Shown: in pieces, positions 1 to 6,788 of the stretch
How the letters are laid out: each line of letters starts with the position of its first letter
How positions within the stretch are numbered: the first letter of the stretch is position 1
NCBI GenBank assembly: GCA_022823105.1
Contig: JAJDXU010000265.1
Span: 1-6,788, forward strand
Length of the DNA: 6,788 nucleotides
Direction of reading: 5' to 3'
Source: Dehalococcoidia bacterium
GTDB taxonomy: Bacteria > Chloroflexota > Dehalococcoidia > Lucifugimonadales > UBA3495
Translations under genes and position numbers: made by a program
Notes under the pieces: model-generated
The model's input: only the letters and a program-made list of their open reading frames with translations
The model's database searches: none
What the model was told of the DNA's origin: nothing

Positions 1-3000
1 GGCGTGTCCGACTCACCGCTGGGCCGTCCTTTCTTCGTCACGGGATTCACCGAAAACTCTGAGTTGGTGGAGGGTCGATGGCCCACCGACGTGGTCGCCA
101 CGGACCCCGGCGGGTGTCCGGAAATGGGCGGGTGCCCGAAGATCGAGGGTGTGATGGGCGTGGACACCGCCCGCCTGCTTGGCTGGGGAGTGGGCAAAGA
201 GACCTGGCTGGTCGTGTTTGAAGGAGATGACGAGGAGCCGCCTCAGTACATCGCCGTAACCATCGTGGGACTCGCGGAGGCCATCGATCCCCGGGCCGAG
301 TACTGGATGGGTTCAGCCGACTACTTCCGGTTTGGCGACTGGGAAGGCCGGCCCGTCGCTCCCATCTACGTTTCAGAGAGCACATACTTCAACGGAATAG
401 GTCGGCCCCACCCCACCCTGGTCGGCGACTACGGGTGGTTCCTGTACGTCATACCCGACCTCATCACCGCCGACACCGTGCAGGACACGCGCGATGACCT
501 CACGGCCCTGGAAACCAACGTCAACAACCAGTTTCCCCGTTCCTACGTTCTCACCGGCCTGGAGAACAGTCGGGGCACTGGTCTCCTTGCCTCCTACCAA
601 CGGGAGTTGACCCTTGCCCGCGCCCCGTTGTTCCTGTTCATCTCGCTGGTCGTGGTCGTGATCCTGTATTTCCTCGCGCTGGCGGTCAGCCTGCTGGCGG
701 GCGCCCGGTCCTCGGAGTCCTCGATGATGCGCAGCCGGGGCGCCAGCGTGTTTCAGATCAGCGGTTTGCTGGCGCTGGGCGAAGGCCTTATCGTGGTGGT
801 CGCCACCGCCATCGGGCCACTCCTGGCCTGGGGCATCGGAAACCTGTTCATCCTCGGTTCCATCAATCCCGCCGACCGCGCCGGCGTCGGCGAAACGCCG
901 CTGAATGTATCCCTGTCCTGGCAGATGTTCGCCATGGGCGCTGTTGGGGGCCTACTGAGCCTTGCGGTGCTGACCGTGGCCGGCGGCAGCCTGGCCCGCC
1001 TCGGGATCCTGGATTTCCTGCGCGCCCGCGCCCGGCCGCCCGCCGCGCCATGGCTCCAGCGGTACTACATCGACGTGCTGGCCGTGGTGGCTCTCGGCGT
1101 GTTGATCTGGCAGATCCGGCAACGGGGCGGGTTCGTCGAAGGGACGCTGACGGGAACCGGCCCCTCCCTCGACCCGTCGCTGCTGATTGCGCCATCGGCA
1201 GCTTTGCTCACGCTGGCTTTCCTGATGTTGCGCGCTCTCCCCTGGCTGATGATCGGCACATCCTGGGCCTCGCAGCGTTTGGCGCCGGCGTGGGTCTCGC
1301 TGTCGCTGCGTCGCATGGCCCGCCATCCCCTGCCCTATGCCTCTCTGACCGTGGTCGTGACGCTGGCGGCGGCGCTGGGCGTGTTCGCGGGTTCGTTCCA
1401 GACCACCCTGGCGCGCAGCGAGGCGGATCAGGCCAGCTACCGGACCGGAGGCGACTTCGTGCTGTCGGGCGCGCGTTTCATCGGACGGTCCGAAAGTGAA
1501 CGCATGGAGCGCCTGCACGCGATCGAAGGGGTGGAGTCATTCTCCGCCGTGATCCGGGAACCCGTGGGGTTCCTGGACGGCGGTTCCCAGAGGGGCAGAG
1601 TGCTGGGAGTGGACCCCATCACCATTCCGGACTCCTCGTGGTGGCGCGACGACTTCGCAGACGGAGAGCCGGCCTCCCTTGACACCCTGATGGCTCCGCT
1701 GCGTCGTACGCTTACGCCCGAAGCGGCGGGCGTGGCGTTGCCCCCGGGCACGGAGGAGGTCGGCATCTGGGTGCGGCGCGACGACGGCGTAATCGTTGGC
1801 GCAGGCGTGCCGTTGCCGTCCTACCGTCTCTGGATGCGCATCGGCAACGACGAGGGCCGGTATCGCAATCTGGAAATGGCGGTGTTGGCTCCGCAGTTTG
1901 GCCAGGGTGAACCGTGGCAGTATGTTTCGGCTCCGCTGGGCGGCGAACACATCACAATCTCTCCCGACGAACGCTGGCGTGTCGTCTCCCTGCACCTGTC
2001 GGGTGATACCTTCTCGCGGACTCCACCGGGCGGCCTGTCGTTCGACGACATCACCGCGGAGGGCTCCGCGCTGCCGGACGGTGCGGTCATCGTGGAGGGG
2101 TTCGAAGAGGTCGGGCCGTGGACTGCACTACCCCAGGGGGGAGCCGTACCGGATCACACCGAACGGACCCCCGATGCGGCCCATTCGGGAGAGGCCGGAC
2201 TGTCGATCCGTTGGGAAGAACCGCTGGGCCGCTCGCCCAGGGGCATCGTCATCCCGCCCGGCCAGTTGCCGTTGCCCGCAATCGCCGGGCCCGGTTTCGA
2301 GGCGGGGCAACGCGTGCGCATCACGGTCGATGGCTACGTGGTGCCCACGAGAGTCACGGCCACGGTCAATCATTTCCCCACCCTGGATGTCGGCCGTCCC
2401 TTCGTGGTGGTGTCTGCCCATGAGTTGCGCGCCTGGCTGGCTCAAGCGCCCGGAGCCAACCCGATCACGCCCGACGAATGGTGGTTCGACCTTTCTGACG
2501 ATCCCGCGCTGGACCGGGAAGCCATCGGAGCGGCTATCCTGGACACCGGATACCGCCTCTCGTACGTGCGCGACCGGGATGCTGCGGTGGACCTCGCCAC
2601 TAGGAACCCGTTGGCCGGCGGCGCCTGGAATGCCCTGACCGCCATCGGCCTCGCTTCCCTGGCGTTGGCCGTGGGACTGGCGCTGTGCGCCCACGCGGCG
2701 GTGGCGGTTCGAGAGCAGCGCATCGACCTGTCGGTGGGAGCCGCTCTGGGCGTGCCCCGCTGGCAGCGTTTCGCCGGTTTGGCGATGGAACGCGCCATAA
2801 TAGGAGTCCTGGGAATCGTCATCGGCGGATTGGCCGGCTGGGCGCTTGCGCGGTGGACCCTGGGTGAACTTGCCAGCAACGCATCGGGCGGCCCTGTGAC
2901 GCCGCCCATCGTATTCATCGCCCAGGGGCCATGGTTGGCAGCGACGTTCCTCTGCCTGGTCATCGCGGCCGCGGCGGCCATGGCGCTCGCCGCCACCGTG

Positions 3001-3045
3001 GCCGGCCGGCTCCGTCCGCCTGAAGTCCTGCGGGAGACCGAGTGA
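1..3045 (+). CDS. FtsX/MacB-type ABC transporter permease, 5'-truncated by window edge
   Basis: This is a membrane subunit of an ABC exporter or mechanotransmission complex of the FtsX/MacB/LolC superfamily; the substrate is unknown. The frame is open to the left edge. The GTG at 4 is not a credible start, because the protein begins inside an extracytoplasmic domain: its FVTGF...LVEGRWP aligns with YLSGF...LVQGRWP near residue 155 of the downstream paralogue, so about 130 N-terminal residues, including helix 1, are missing. Numbering from position 4, I see: rest of extracytoplasmic domain 1 (1-205); hydrophobic helices near 209-233, 252-284 and 302-328; a basic linker with RYYIDVLAV; helices near 355-371, 391-416 and 443-465; a large extracytoplasmic domain 2 (466-870); and helices near 875-902, 925-950 and 975-1000. 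The FtsX coupling-loop motif MMRSRGASVFQI follows the first visible helix. The ATPase should lie off-window. The family call is firm; the function is inferred only at superfamily level. Confidence 0.9.
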   Translation, partial: GVSDSPLGRPFFVTGFTENSELVEGRWPTDVVATDPGGCPEMGGCPKIEGVMGVDTARLLGWGVGKETWLVVFEGDDEEPPQYIAVTIVGLAEAIDPRAEYWMGSADYFRFGDWEGRPVAPIYVSESTYFNGIGRPHPTLVGDYGWFLYVIPDLITADTVQDTRDDLTALETNVNNQFPRSYVLTGLENSRGTGLLASYQRELTLARAPLFLFISLVVVVILYFLALAVSLLAGARSSESSMMRSRGASVFQISGLLALGEGLIVVVATAIGPLLAWGIGNLFILGSINPADRAGVGETPLNVSLSWQMFAMGAVGGLLSLAVLTVAGGSLARLGILDFLRARARPPAAPWLQRYYIDVLAVVALGVLIWQIRQRGGFVEGTLTGTGPSLDPSLLIAPSAALLTLAFLMLRALPWLMIGTSWASQRLAPAWVSLSLRRMARHPLPYASLTVVVTLAAALGVFAGSFQTTLARSEADQASYRTGGDFVLSGARFIGRSESERMERLHAIEGVESFSAVIREPVGFLDGGSQRGRVLGVDPITIPDSSWWRDDFADGEPASLDTLMAPLRRTLTPEAAGVALPPGTEEVGIWVRRDDGVIVGAGVPLPSYRLWMRIGNDEGRYRNLEMAVLAPQFGQGEPWQYVSAPLGGEHITISPDERWRVVSLHLSGDTFSRTPPGGLSFDDITAEGSALPDGAVIVEGFEEVGPWTALPQGGAVPDHTERTPDAAHSGEAGLSIRWEEPLGRSPRGIVIPPGQLPLPAIAGPGFEAGQRVRITVDGYVVPTRVTATVNHFPTLDVGRPFVVVSAHELRAWLAQAPGANPITPDEWWFDLSDDPALDREAIGAAILDTGYRLSYVRDRDAAVDLATRNPLAGGAWNALTAIGLASLALAVGLALCAHAAVAVREQRIDLSVGAALGVPRWQRFAGLAMERAIIGVLGIVIGGLAGWALARWTLGELASNASGGPVTPPIVFIAQGPWLAATFLCLVIAAAAAMALAATVAGRLRPPEVLRETE
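1753..2220 (+). other. Beta-rich carbohydrate-binding-like insert in extracytoplasmic domain 2 of the first permease
   Basis: This segment (residues about 584-739 from position 4) lies between the MacB-like core of domain 2 and the part leading back to helix 8. It begins after LPPGTEEVGIWVRR, alternates hydrophobic and polar residues as beta strands do, and contains GGLSFDDITAEG. That resembles the closing strand of jelly-roll carbohydrate-binding modules, where a glycine, hydrophobics and a DD-I turn are common. It is followed by a second unit, VEGFEEVGPW...DAAHSGEAGLSIRW, resembling the 'FE..W...S..AHSG..SL.l' signature of CBM4_9-type sandwiches. The same layout is present in the second permease. 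The beta-sandwich fold is inferred from pattern only; ligand binding is not shown, and it could be a purely structural spacer. Confidence 0.4.
3032..3036 (+). promoter_or_regulatory. Shine-Dalgarno-like GGGAG for the second permease
   Basis: GGGAG lies inside the last codons of the upstream permease gene. It is 8 bases from the ATG at 3045 and only 5 from the GTG at 3042, which favours the ATG. Together with the TGATG overlap it points to translational coupling of the two permeases, giving matched synthesis of the two subunits. The anti-SD match is short, so this is a reasonable but unproven site. Confidence 0.5.
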
Positions 3046-6000
3046 TGACCGCTATCCTCAACCTCGGCTACGTACTCGCCCGAAGACGCTTGATGTCGTC
3101 ATTCCGCATCGAGCTCACCGTTTTGCTCGGCGTAACGCTGGCCGTGGTGCTCCTTGCCAGCGCGGTGGTTTTCAACGACCTTTTGGCAGAAACCGCGCTC
3201 CGCAGGACCCTGTCCGAAGCTGATTCCAGCGACGTCAACCTGTGGGTGCGCGTGTTCAACGATCTGGACGACCCGCGAACCGCGACGGCCGTCAGCGACC
3301 GCTACCGAAATGCTCACCGGTTCGTGGAGCAGCGAGTGCTCCCGCCCCTGGGCGGCGCCATCGGCGCGGCATCATTCCAGGTGGAAACGGCAACGTTTTA
3401 CTTCACGGGACGTCCCAACCTGGATTTGCCCAACGATGTACGACCCAGGGGACGGGTACAGTACCTGTCCGGATTCCAGGAAGGCAAAGGACGGCTGGTT
3501 CAGGGCCGCTGGCCCGGGGTCGCCGGCGACGGCGGCTACGACGACTCCACGGGGGCCACCGACAACATCGTCATCGAGGTCGCGGTGGACCCGACCGGGT
3601 TCGAGTTCCTGGACATCCCCCTGGGTGAGGGGTTCGGGATCATACCGGCCACCGGAGGGGAAGGTCAGCCGCAAACGCAGGTTGTGGTCGTAGGCATCGT
3701 TGAACCGACCGACCGGGACGAGGAGTACTGGTACCGCCGGGACAAGCTTCTTTCCTACCATGATGACGATTGGACCCTGGTTCCGCTGTTCGTTTCCGAG
3801 GACGCGCTGCGCCAGCAGATCGCGCGGCGGTACCCCGGCATCTACACCAGCGCCGCGTGGTTCCTTCAGGTTGATCGCACCGGCCTGCCGGCGAAGGAGG
3901 TCGATGAGTTCCAGGTGTCATTGCGGCAAGTCCGCCGCGAAGTGGCCAACTTCCTGCCCAACGGCAGTACCTCCACTGGCCTGATCAGGATTCTCGACGA
4001 CCACGAGGAACGGTTGCTGCTGGCCCGCATCCCCCTGTTCCTGATGGTGTTCCTGGTCACCGGCATCCTTGCCTATTACCTGACCATCACCGCCGGCATG
4101 GTGATCCGCGCACGGGCCGCGGAAATCGCAATGCTAAAGAGCCGGGGCGCGACCACCTTCCAGATCGGCGTGTTGACGCTGGTGGAGGGATTCATGCTGG
4201 CCGTTCCGGCCGTCGTGGTGGGGGTGCTCGTCTCTCCGCTCCTGGCGAAGGGCCTGGGCGGCCTGGTATTCGACTCGGCATCCTCGGGCGCTCCGGTGTC
4301 GCTTTCCTGGCAGGCGTTCGGCATGGGCGCGGCCGGCGCAACGCTGGCGGTGCTCGTATTGTCGCTGGCAACGCTGGCGGCAGCCGGCAAGGGCATCGTG
4401 GAATTCAGGCAGGCCGGGGCCCGGCCCGCCCAGACACCGTTCGTGCAGCGGTATTACCTTGACCTGCTGGCCCTGGTGGTCATCGCTTTCCTCTGGTGGC
4501 AGATCTCCAACCGGGGCACCGTCCTGACCCGCAGCCTGGGCGGTCGAGACCTCGAAATCGACTTCGCCCTGCTGCTCGGCCCGGCGCTGGGGCTGATTGC
4601 CCTGGGGTTGTTGGTGATGCGGTTTTTCCCCATGGCCATGGGATTGCTTTCGCGGGCGGTCGGTCCGGTTGGCCCCGGCTGGCTGGTTCAGGGTTTGCGG
4701 CACATCGCGCGCGATCCCATCGCGCCGGGCAGCCTGGTTGCGCTGCTCATGCTGGCAACCGCGCTGGGCGTGGTTGGCAGCGCCTTCTCAGCCACCTTGA
4801 ACCGCAGCCTGGAGGACCGCGTCCGATATGCAACCGGGGCCGACATACGCATCCAGCATGACTCAGGGCGGATACCTCGCGCGTACTCCGGAGCATCCGA
4901 CATCGTGCCCGACTCCGCCGAGGTCATGCGAACAGAGGGCAGCCTGTTGACCGAGGGTTTCGGCTCACAGCGGATATCGGTTCTCGGAGTGGAGTCCGAG
5001 CGATTGGCCGATGTTGCGTGGTGGCGGGAAGATTTCGGCGACGGGAACACCCTGCCTGATCTGATGACCATGATCGCCCCTGATCCCAACGCTCCGGATG
5101 GGATTCCGCTGCCGGAAGGCACCACGGGCCTCTCGTTGTGGGCTCGTACCGGCGGTTTGCCCAACCGATTAATCAACGTATCAGCGCGCCTGCGCGACGA
5201 CGCCGGCCGCCACTATGACATCCCGTTGGGTGACCTGTCAGGGCGAGACTGGCAACAGCTCAGCGGCGAGGTGGATCTGCGATTGGGGCGGACCGGCCGG
5301 CGCACGGAGGATGAGCAGCGCCCACGGGCGGACGTGCCGCCGCACACTCTCGTCAATATCCAGATAGTAGGCCGCACCGGCGGCGACCGGCCCGGCGTGC
5401 TGTTCCTCAACGAGCTCACGGCGCACACGCCCCAAGGCGAGGTCGTAATCGCTCCGTTCAACTCCGCCGACGGCTGGACGGTAATCGAAGACTACGTGCG
5501 ACCCGGTCTGTATTCATTTGAGACCAGCCGCAACGTTTCGCGAGATGGAGCGGAAGGATCAACCGTGTTCAGCTGGGCTCCTGGAGGCATCGGCGCCCCC
5601 GGAGTGCGGCCCGGCGCCGGCACCCTGCCGCTGCCCGTGGTCGTCAGTCCGGAGATCCTGGAGGCGGCAGACGCGGAGGTGGGCGACCAGATCAATCTGG
5701 GCATGTCCACGTTCGCGCTTCCCGTTCAGATCAACGGCGTAACCGACTTTTTCCCGACGGTTGACCCGCGCGAGCAGCCCTTCGTGGTCGCAGACCTTGG
5801 CCAGTTCGTCAATTACTCGAACCAGCACGGGCGTCGCATCTTCGGCGGGGCCAGCGAACTGTGGATTGACCGGGAAATTCCGCCCGGCGATTTGCCGACC
5901 GCTCTGGATCAGGCGGAAGCCACGACCGGGGCGATCCAGAACATGGGACTGAACACCGGACGGATCATCGTCGCCGAGGAGGAGGTCGCACTGCGCGGCC

Positions 6001-6449
6001 AGCAGCCCCTGGCCAACGCGGGATGGGGCGGTTTGTTGGTGATCATGTTCCTGGCGTTGGCCCTCGCCAGCGCCTCCGGAATTGCACTATTCTGCTGGCT
6101 CGACACCCGCGAGCGGCAGACCGAGTTCGCCCTCCTCCGCACGCTGGGGAGCAGCCGCGGACAACTCAATGCCGTCGTCTGGTTCAACCTGGCTGTCGTC
6201 GTGATCGCCGGCGTGGCGGTGGGCACCTGGGCCGGCGCGCAGATCGGCGCCGCCCTGTTGCCGGTGCTGGAAGTCGCTGAGGGCGGAGTGCGCGCGACCC
6301 CACCATTGACCTTCGAAACGGACTGGCGGATGCTGGCCCTGGCCTATGCGGTGCTGGCGGTGGTCAGTATTGTCACGGTGTTCTGGCTGGCCTACGTCAC
6401 CGGGCGCCTGGAAGTGCAAAGGGTCCTGAGGGCCGGCGAGGGCGGCTGA
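3045..6449 (+). CDS. FtsX/MacB-type ABC transporter permease, complete, paralogue of the upstream gene
   Basis: This is a complete permease of about 1134 residues, far longer than the roughly 400-residue LolC/LolE or the 650-residue MacB. It probably partners the upstream product in the inner membrane; cargo is unknown. ATG at 3045 is preferred over the in-frame GTG at 3042 because GGGAG sits 8 bases before it; its first base is the last base of the upstream stop (TGATG). The layout is: basic N-terminus (ARRR); helix 1 near 22-46; extracytoplasmic domain 1 (47-328); helices near 331-356, 375-406 and 422-448; linker with RYYLDLLAL; helices near 470-488, 509-537 and 561-584; extracytoplasmic domain 2 (585-990); helices near 995-1020, 1045-1075 and 1096-1120. 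Two cytoplasmic coupling motifs fit the family: EIAMLKSRGATTFQI near 360 and ERQTEFALLRTLGSSRGQL near 1023. Similarity to the upstream protein runs throughout, for example in WWREDFGDG near 660. The only cysteine lies in helix 8. Family and topology are clear; the biological role is inferred. Confidence 0.9.
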   Translation: MTAILNLGYVLARRRLMSSFRIELTVLLGVTLAVVLLASAVVFNDLLAETALRRTLSEADSSDVNLWVRVFNDLDDPRTATAVSDRYRNAHRFVEQRVLPPLGGAIGAASFQVETATFYFTGRPNLDLPNDVRPRGRVQYLSGFQEGKGRLVQGRWPGVAGDGGYDDSTGATDNIVIEVAVDPTGFEFLDIPLGEGFGIIPATGGEGQPQTQVVVVGIVEPTDRDEEYWYRRDKLLSYHDDDWTLVPLFVSEDALRQQIARRYPGIYTSAAWFLQVDRTGLPAKEVDEFQVSLRQVRREVANFLPNGSTSTGLIRILDDHEERLLLARIPLFLMVFLVTGILAYYLTITAGMVIRARAAEIAMLKSRGATTFQIGVLTLVEGFMLAVPAVVVGVLVSPLLAKGLGGLVFDSASSGAPVSLSWQAFGMGAAGATLAVLVLSLATLAAAGKGIVEFRQAGARPAQTPFVQRYYLDLLALVVIAFLWWQISNRGTVLTRSLGGRDLEIDFALLLGPALGLIALGLLVMRFFPMAMGLLSRAVGPVGPGWLVQGLRHIARDPIAPGSLVALLMLATALGVVGSAFSATLNRSLEDRVRYATGADIRIQHDSGRIPRAYSGASDIVPDSAEVMRTEGSLLTEGFGSQRISVLGVESERLADVAWWREDFGDGNTLPDLMTMIAPDPNAPDGIPLPEGTTGLSLWARTGGLPNRLINVSARLRDDAGRHYDIPLGDLSGRDWQQLSGEVDLRLGRTGRRTEDEQRPRADVPPHTLVNIQIVGRTGGDRPGVLFLNELTAHTPQGEVVIAPFNSADGWTVIEDYVRPGLYSFETSRNVSRDGAEGSTVFSWAPGGIGAPGVRPGAGTLPLPVVVSPEILEAADAEVGDQINLGMSTFALPVQINGVTDFFPTVDPREQPFVVADLGQFVNYSNQHGRRIFGGASELWIDREIPPGDLPTALDQAEATTGAIQNMGLNTGRIIVAEEEVALRGQQPLANAGWGGLLVIMFLALALASASGIALFCWLDTRERQTEFALLRTLGSSRGQLNAVVWFNLAVVVIAGVAVGTWAGAQIGAALLPVLEVAEGGVRATPPLTFETDWRMLALAYAVLAVVSIVTVFWLAYVTGRLEVQRVLRAGEGG
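5121..5582 (+). other. Beta-rich carbohydrate-binding-like insert in extracytoplasmic domain 2 of the second permease
   Basis: This is the counterpart of the insert in the first permease (residues about 694-847 of the second). It starts with the matching LPEGTTGLSLWARTGG, continues through VSARLRDDAGRHYDIPLGDL and a W-containing strand (GRDWQQLSGEV), then GVLFLNELTAH, which aligns with GGLSFDDITAEG. The second unit reads VVIAPFNSADGW, then SRDGAEGSTVFSW, paralleling the FEEVGPW and AHSGEAGLSIRW blocks of the first permease. Sequence identity between the two inserts is low, but block order and spacing are kept. The galactose-binding/jelly-roll assignment is inferred; no ligand residues can be named with confidence. 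Confidence 0.4.
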
Positions 6450-6485
6450 CGCCTAATCCAGCTTCCCAATCGGCCCGCGTGGCAA

Positions 6486-6788
6486 TCACGCCAGCCCCAG
6501 ACTGCGGCACATCTCCAGCATCGCTTTGGCGGTTTCCTCGTGGGCCACGTCCACCATGTCGGCGGCGTAGGTTACGGCGGCGGTTCCCTGCCTCCGGCTC
6601 TCTTCCATCGCGTCCAGCAGGCCCTGCCAGAACGCGATCTCCTCTGGCGTGGGCGTGAAGATCTCATTGACGATGGGCACGTGCGACGGGTGGATCAGGT
6701 GCATCCCAGTGTAGCCCAGCGCCTTCAGGTTGTTGGCCCAGTAGCGCAGGCCGTCCAGGTCGCGGATGTCGAACCAGCCGCCGCTGAT
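6486..6788 (-). CDS. HpcH/HpaI aldolase / citrate lyase beta-family protein (CoA-ester lyase-like), C-terminal part
   Basis: This is the C-terminal 100 residues of a CitE-like TIM-barrel enzyme. The family cleaves or condenses C-C bonds in carboxylic acids and their CoA esters (citryl-, malyl- or methylmalyl-CoA types) in the cytoplasm, using a divalent metal. The diagnostic block is LGYTGMHLIHPSHVPIVNEI followed by FTPTPEEIAF, matching the conserved G-x-x-G-x-x-x-IHP-(S)-x-V-x-x-V-N-E-x-F-(T/S)-P stretch near the end of CitE/malyl-CoA lyase proteins. It ends with an A-rich helix and DMVDVAHEETAKAML. The frame stays open to the right edge, and recognisable residues (WFDIRDLDGLRYWANNLKAL) precede the internal Met at 6704, so that Met is not the start. 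Metal- and CoA-binding residues lie off-window, so the substrate cannot be assigned. The gene converges on the permease pair with a 36-bp gap and is a separate transcription unit. Confidence 0.85.
   Translation of the reverse strand: MSGGWFDIRDLDGLRYWANNLKALGYTGMHLIHPSHVPIVNEIFTPTPEEIAFWQGLLDAMEESRRQGTAAVTYAADMVDVAHEETAKAMLEMCRSLGLA

Noticed and set aside
4..6. GTG as the true start of the first permease
   Set aside because: The sequence right after it aligns with an internal stretch near residue 140 of the complete paralogue, and no first transmembrane helix is present. The gene runs in from outside the window.
1796..2638. 280-codon open frame on the + strand within the first permease
   Set aside because: It lies wholly inside the permease in another frame. 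Its product is rich in R, P, S and W with no recognisable domain, as expected for a shadow frame in G+C-rich DNA.
3042..3044. GTG start for the second permease
   Set aside because: The adjacent ATG at 3045 is a stronger start codon and better spaced from GGGAG. The difference is a single residue.
4134..4703. 189-codon antisense frame opposite the second permease (also a similar one at 2442-2996)
   Set aside because: The products are low-complexity (Q/R/H-rich or A/R/S-rich) with no family resemblance, and lie opposite clearly conserved transmembrane-coding sequence.
6441..6453. GGCG-GCTGA-CGCC hairpin over the stop codon of the second permease
   Set aside because: The stem is only 4 bp and there is no following T-tract; chance inverted repeats are common at this base composition.
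6477..6491. GCGTG-GCAAT-CACGC hairpin between the convergent genes
   Set aside because: A 5-bp stem without a T-run on either strand is too weak to call a terminator.
6702..6704. ATG (minus strand) as the start of the lyase-like gene
   Set aside because: The open frame and family-like sequence continue upstream to the window edge; this Met sits inside the conserved GMHLIHP block.

Overview
The window is G+C-rich coding DNA (about two-thirds G+C by eye) from a bacterium. It is almost entirely filled by three genes, of which only the middle one is complete. No marker gene fixes the taxon. Very long FtsX-type permeases in tandem, beside a CitE/HpcH-type lyase gene, would suit an environmental Chloroflexota (SAR202/Dehalococcoidia-like) or another high-G+C lineage; this is a weak guess from gene style only.

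Layout: (1) From the left edge to 3045 (+) lies a large ABC-transporter permease of the FtsX/MacB superfamily whose N-terminus is off-window. (2) From 3045 to 6449 (+) lies a complete paralogous permease, translationally coupled to the first through a TGATG stop/start overlap. (3) After a 36-bp convergent gap, from 6486 to the right edge (-), lies the C-terminal 100 residues of an HpcH/HpaI aldolase / citrate lyase beta-type protein. No tRNA, rRNA, CRISPR array, insertion sequence, attachment site or convincing terminator was seen, and no gene-free stretch exceeds 40 bases.

The two permeases probably act together as the membrane part of one transporter or mechanotransmission complex, as LolC/LolE do, powered by an ATP-binding subunit that would have to be encoded off-window. 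Both have a 10-helix plan with two extracytoplasmic domains. In both, the second extracytoplasmic domain carries an extra beta-rich segment resembling carbohydrate-binding/jelly-roll folds. That shared insert is the most interesting feature here. The convergent lyase gene belongs to a separate transcription unit and has no evident link to the transporter. I see no strong evidence for a wholly new system.
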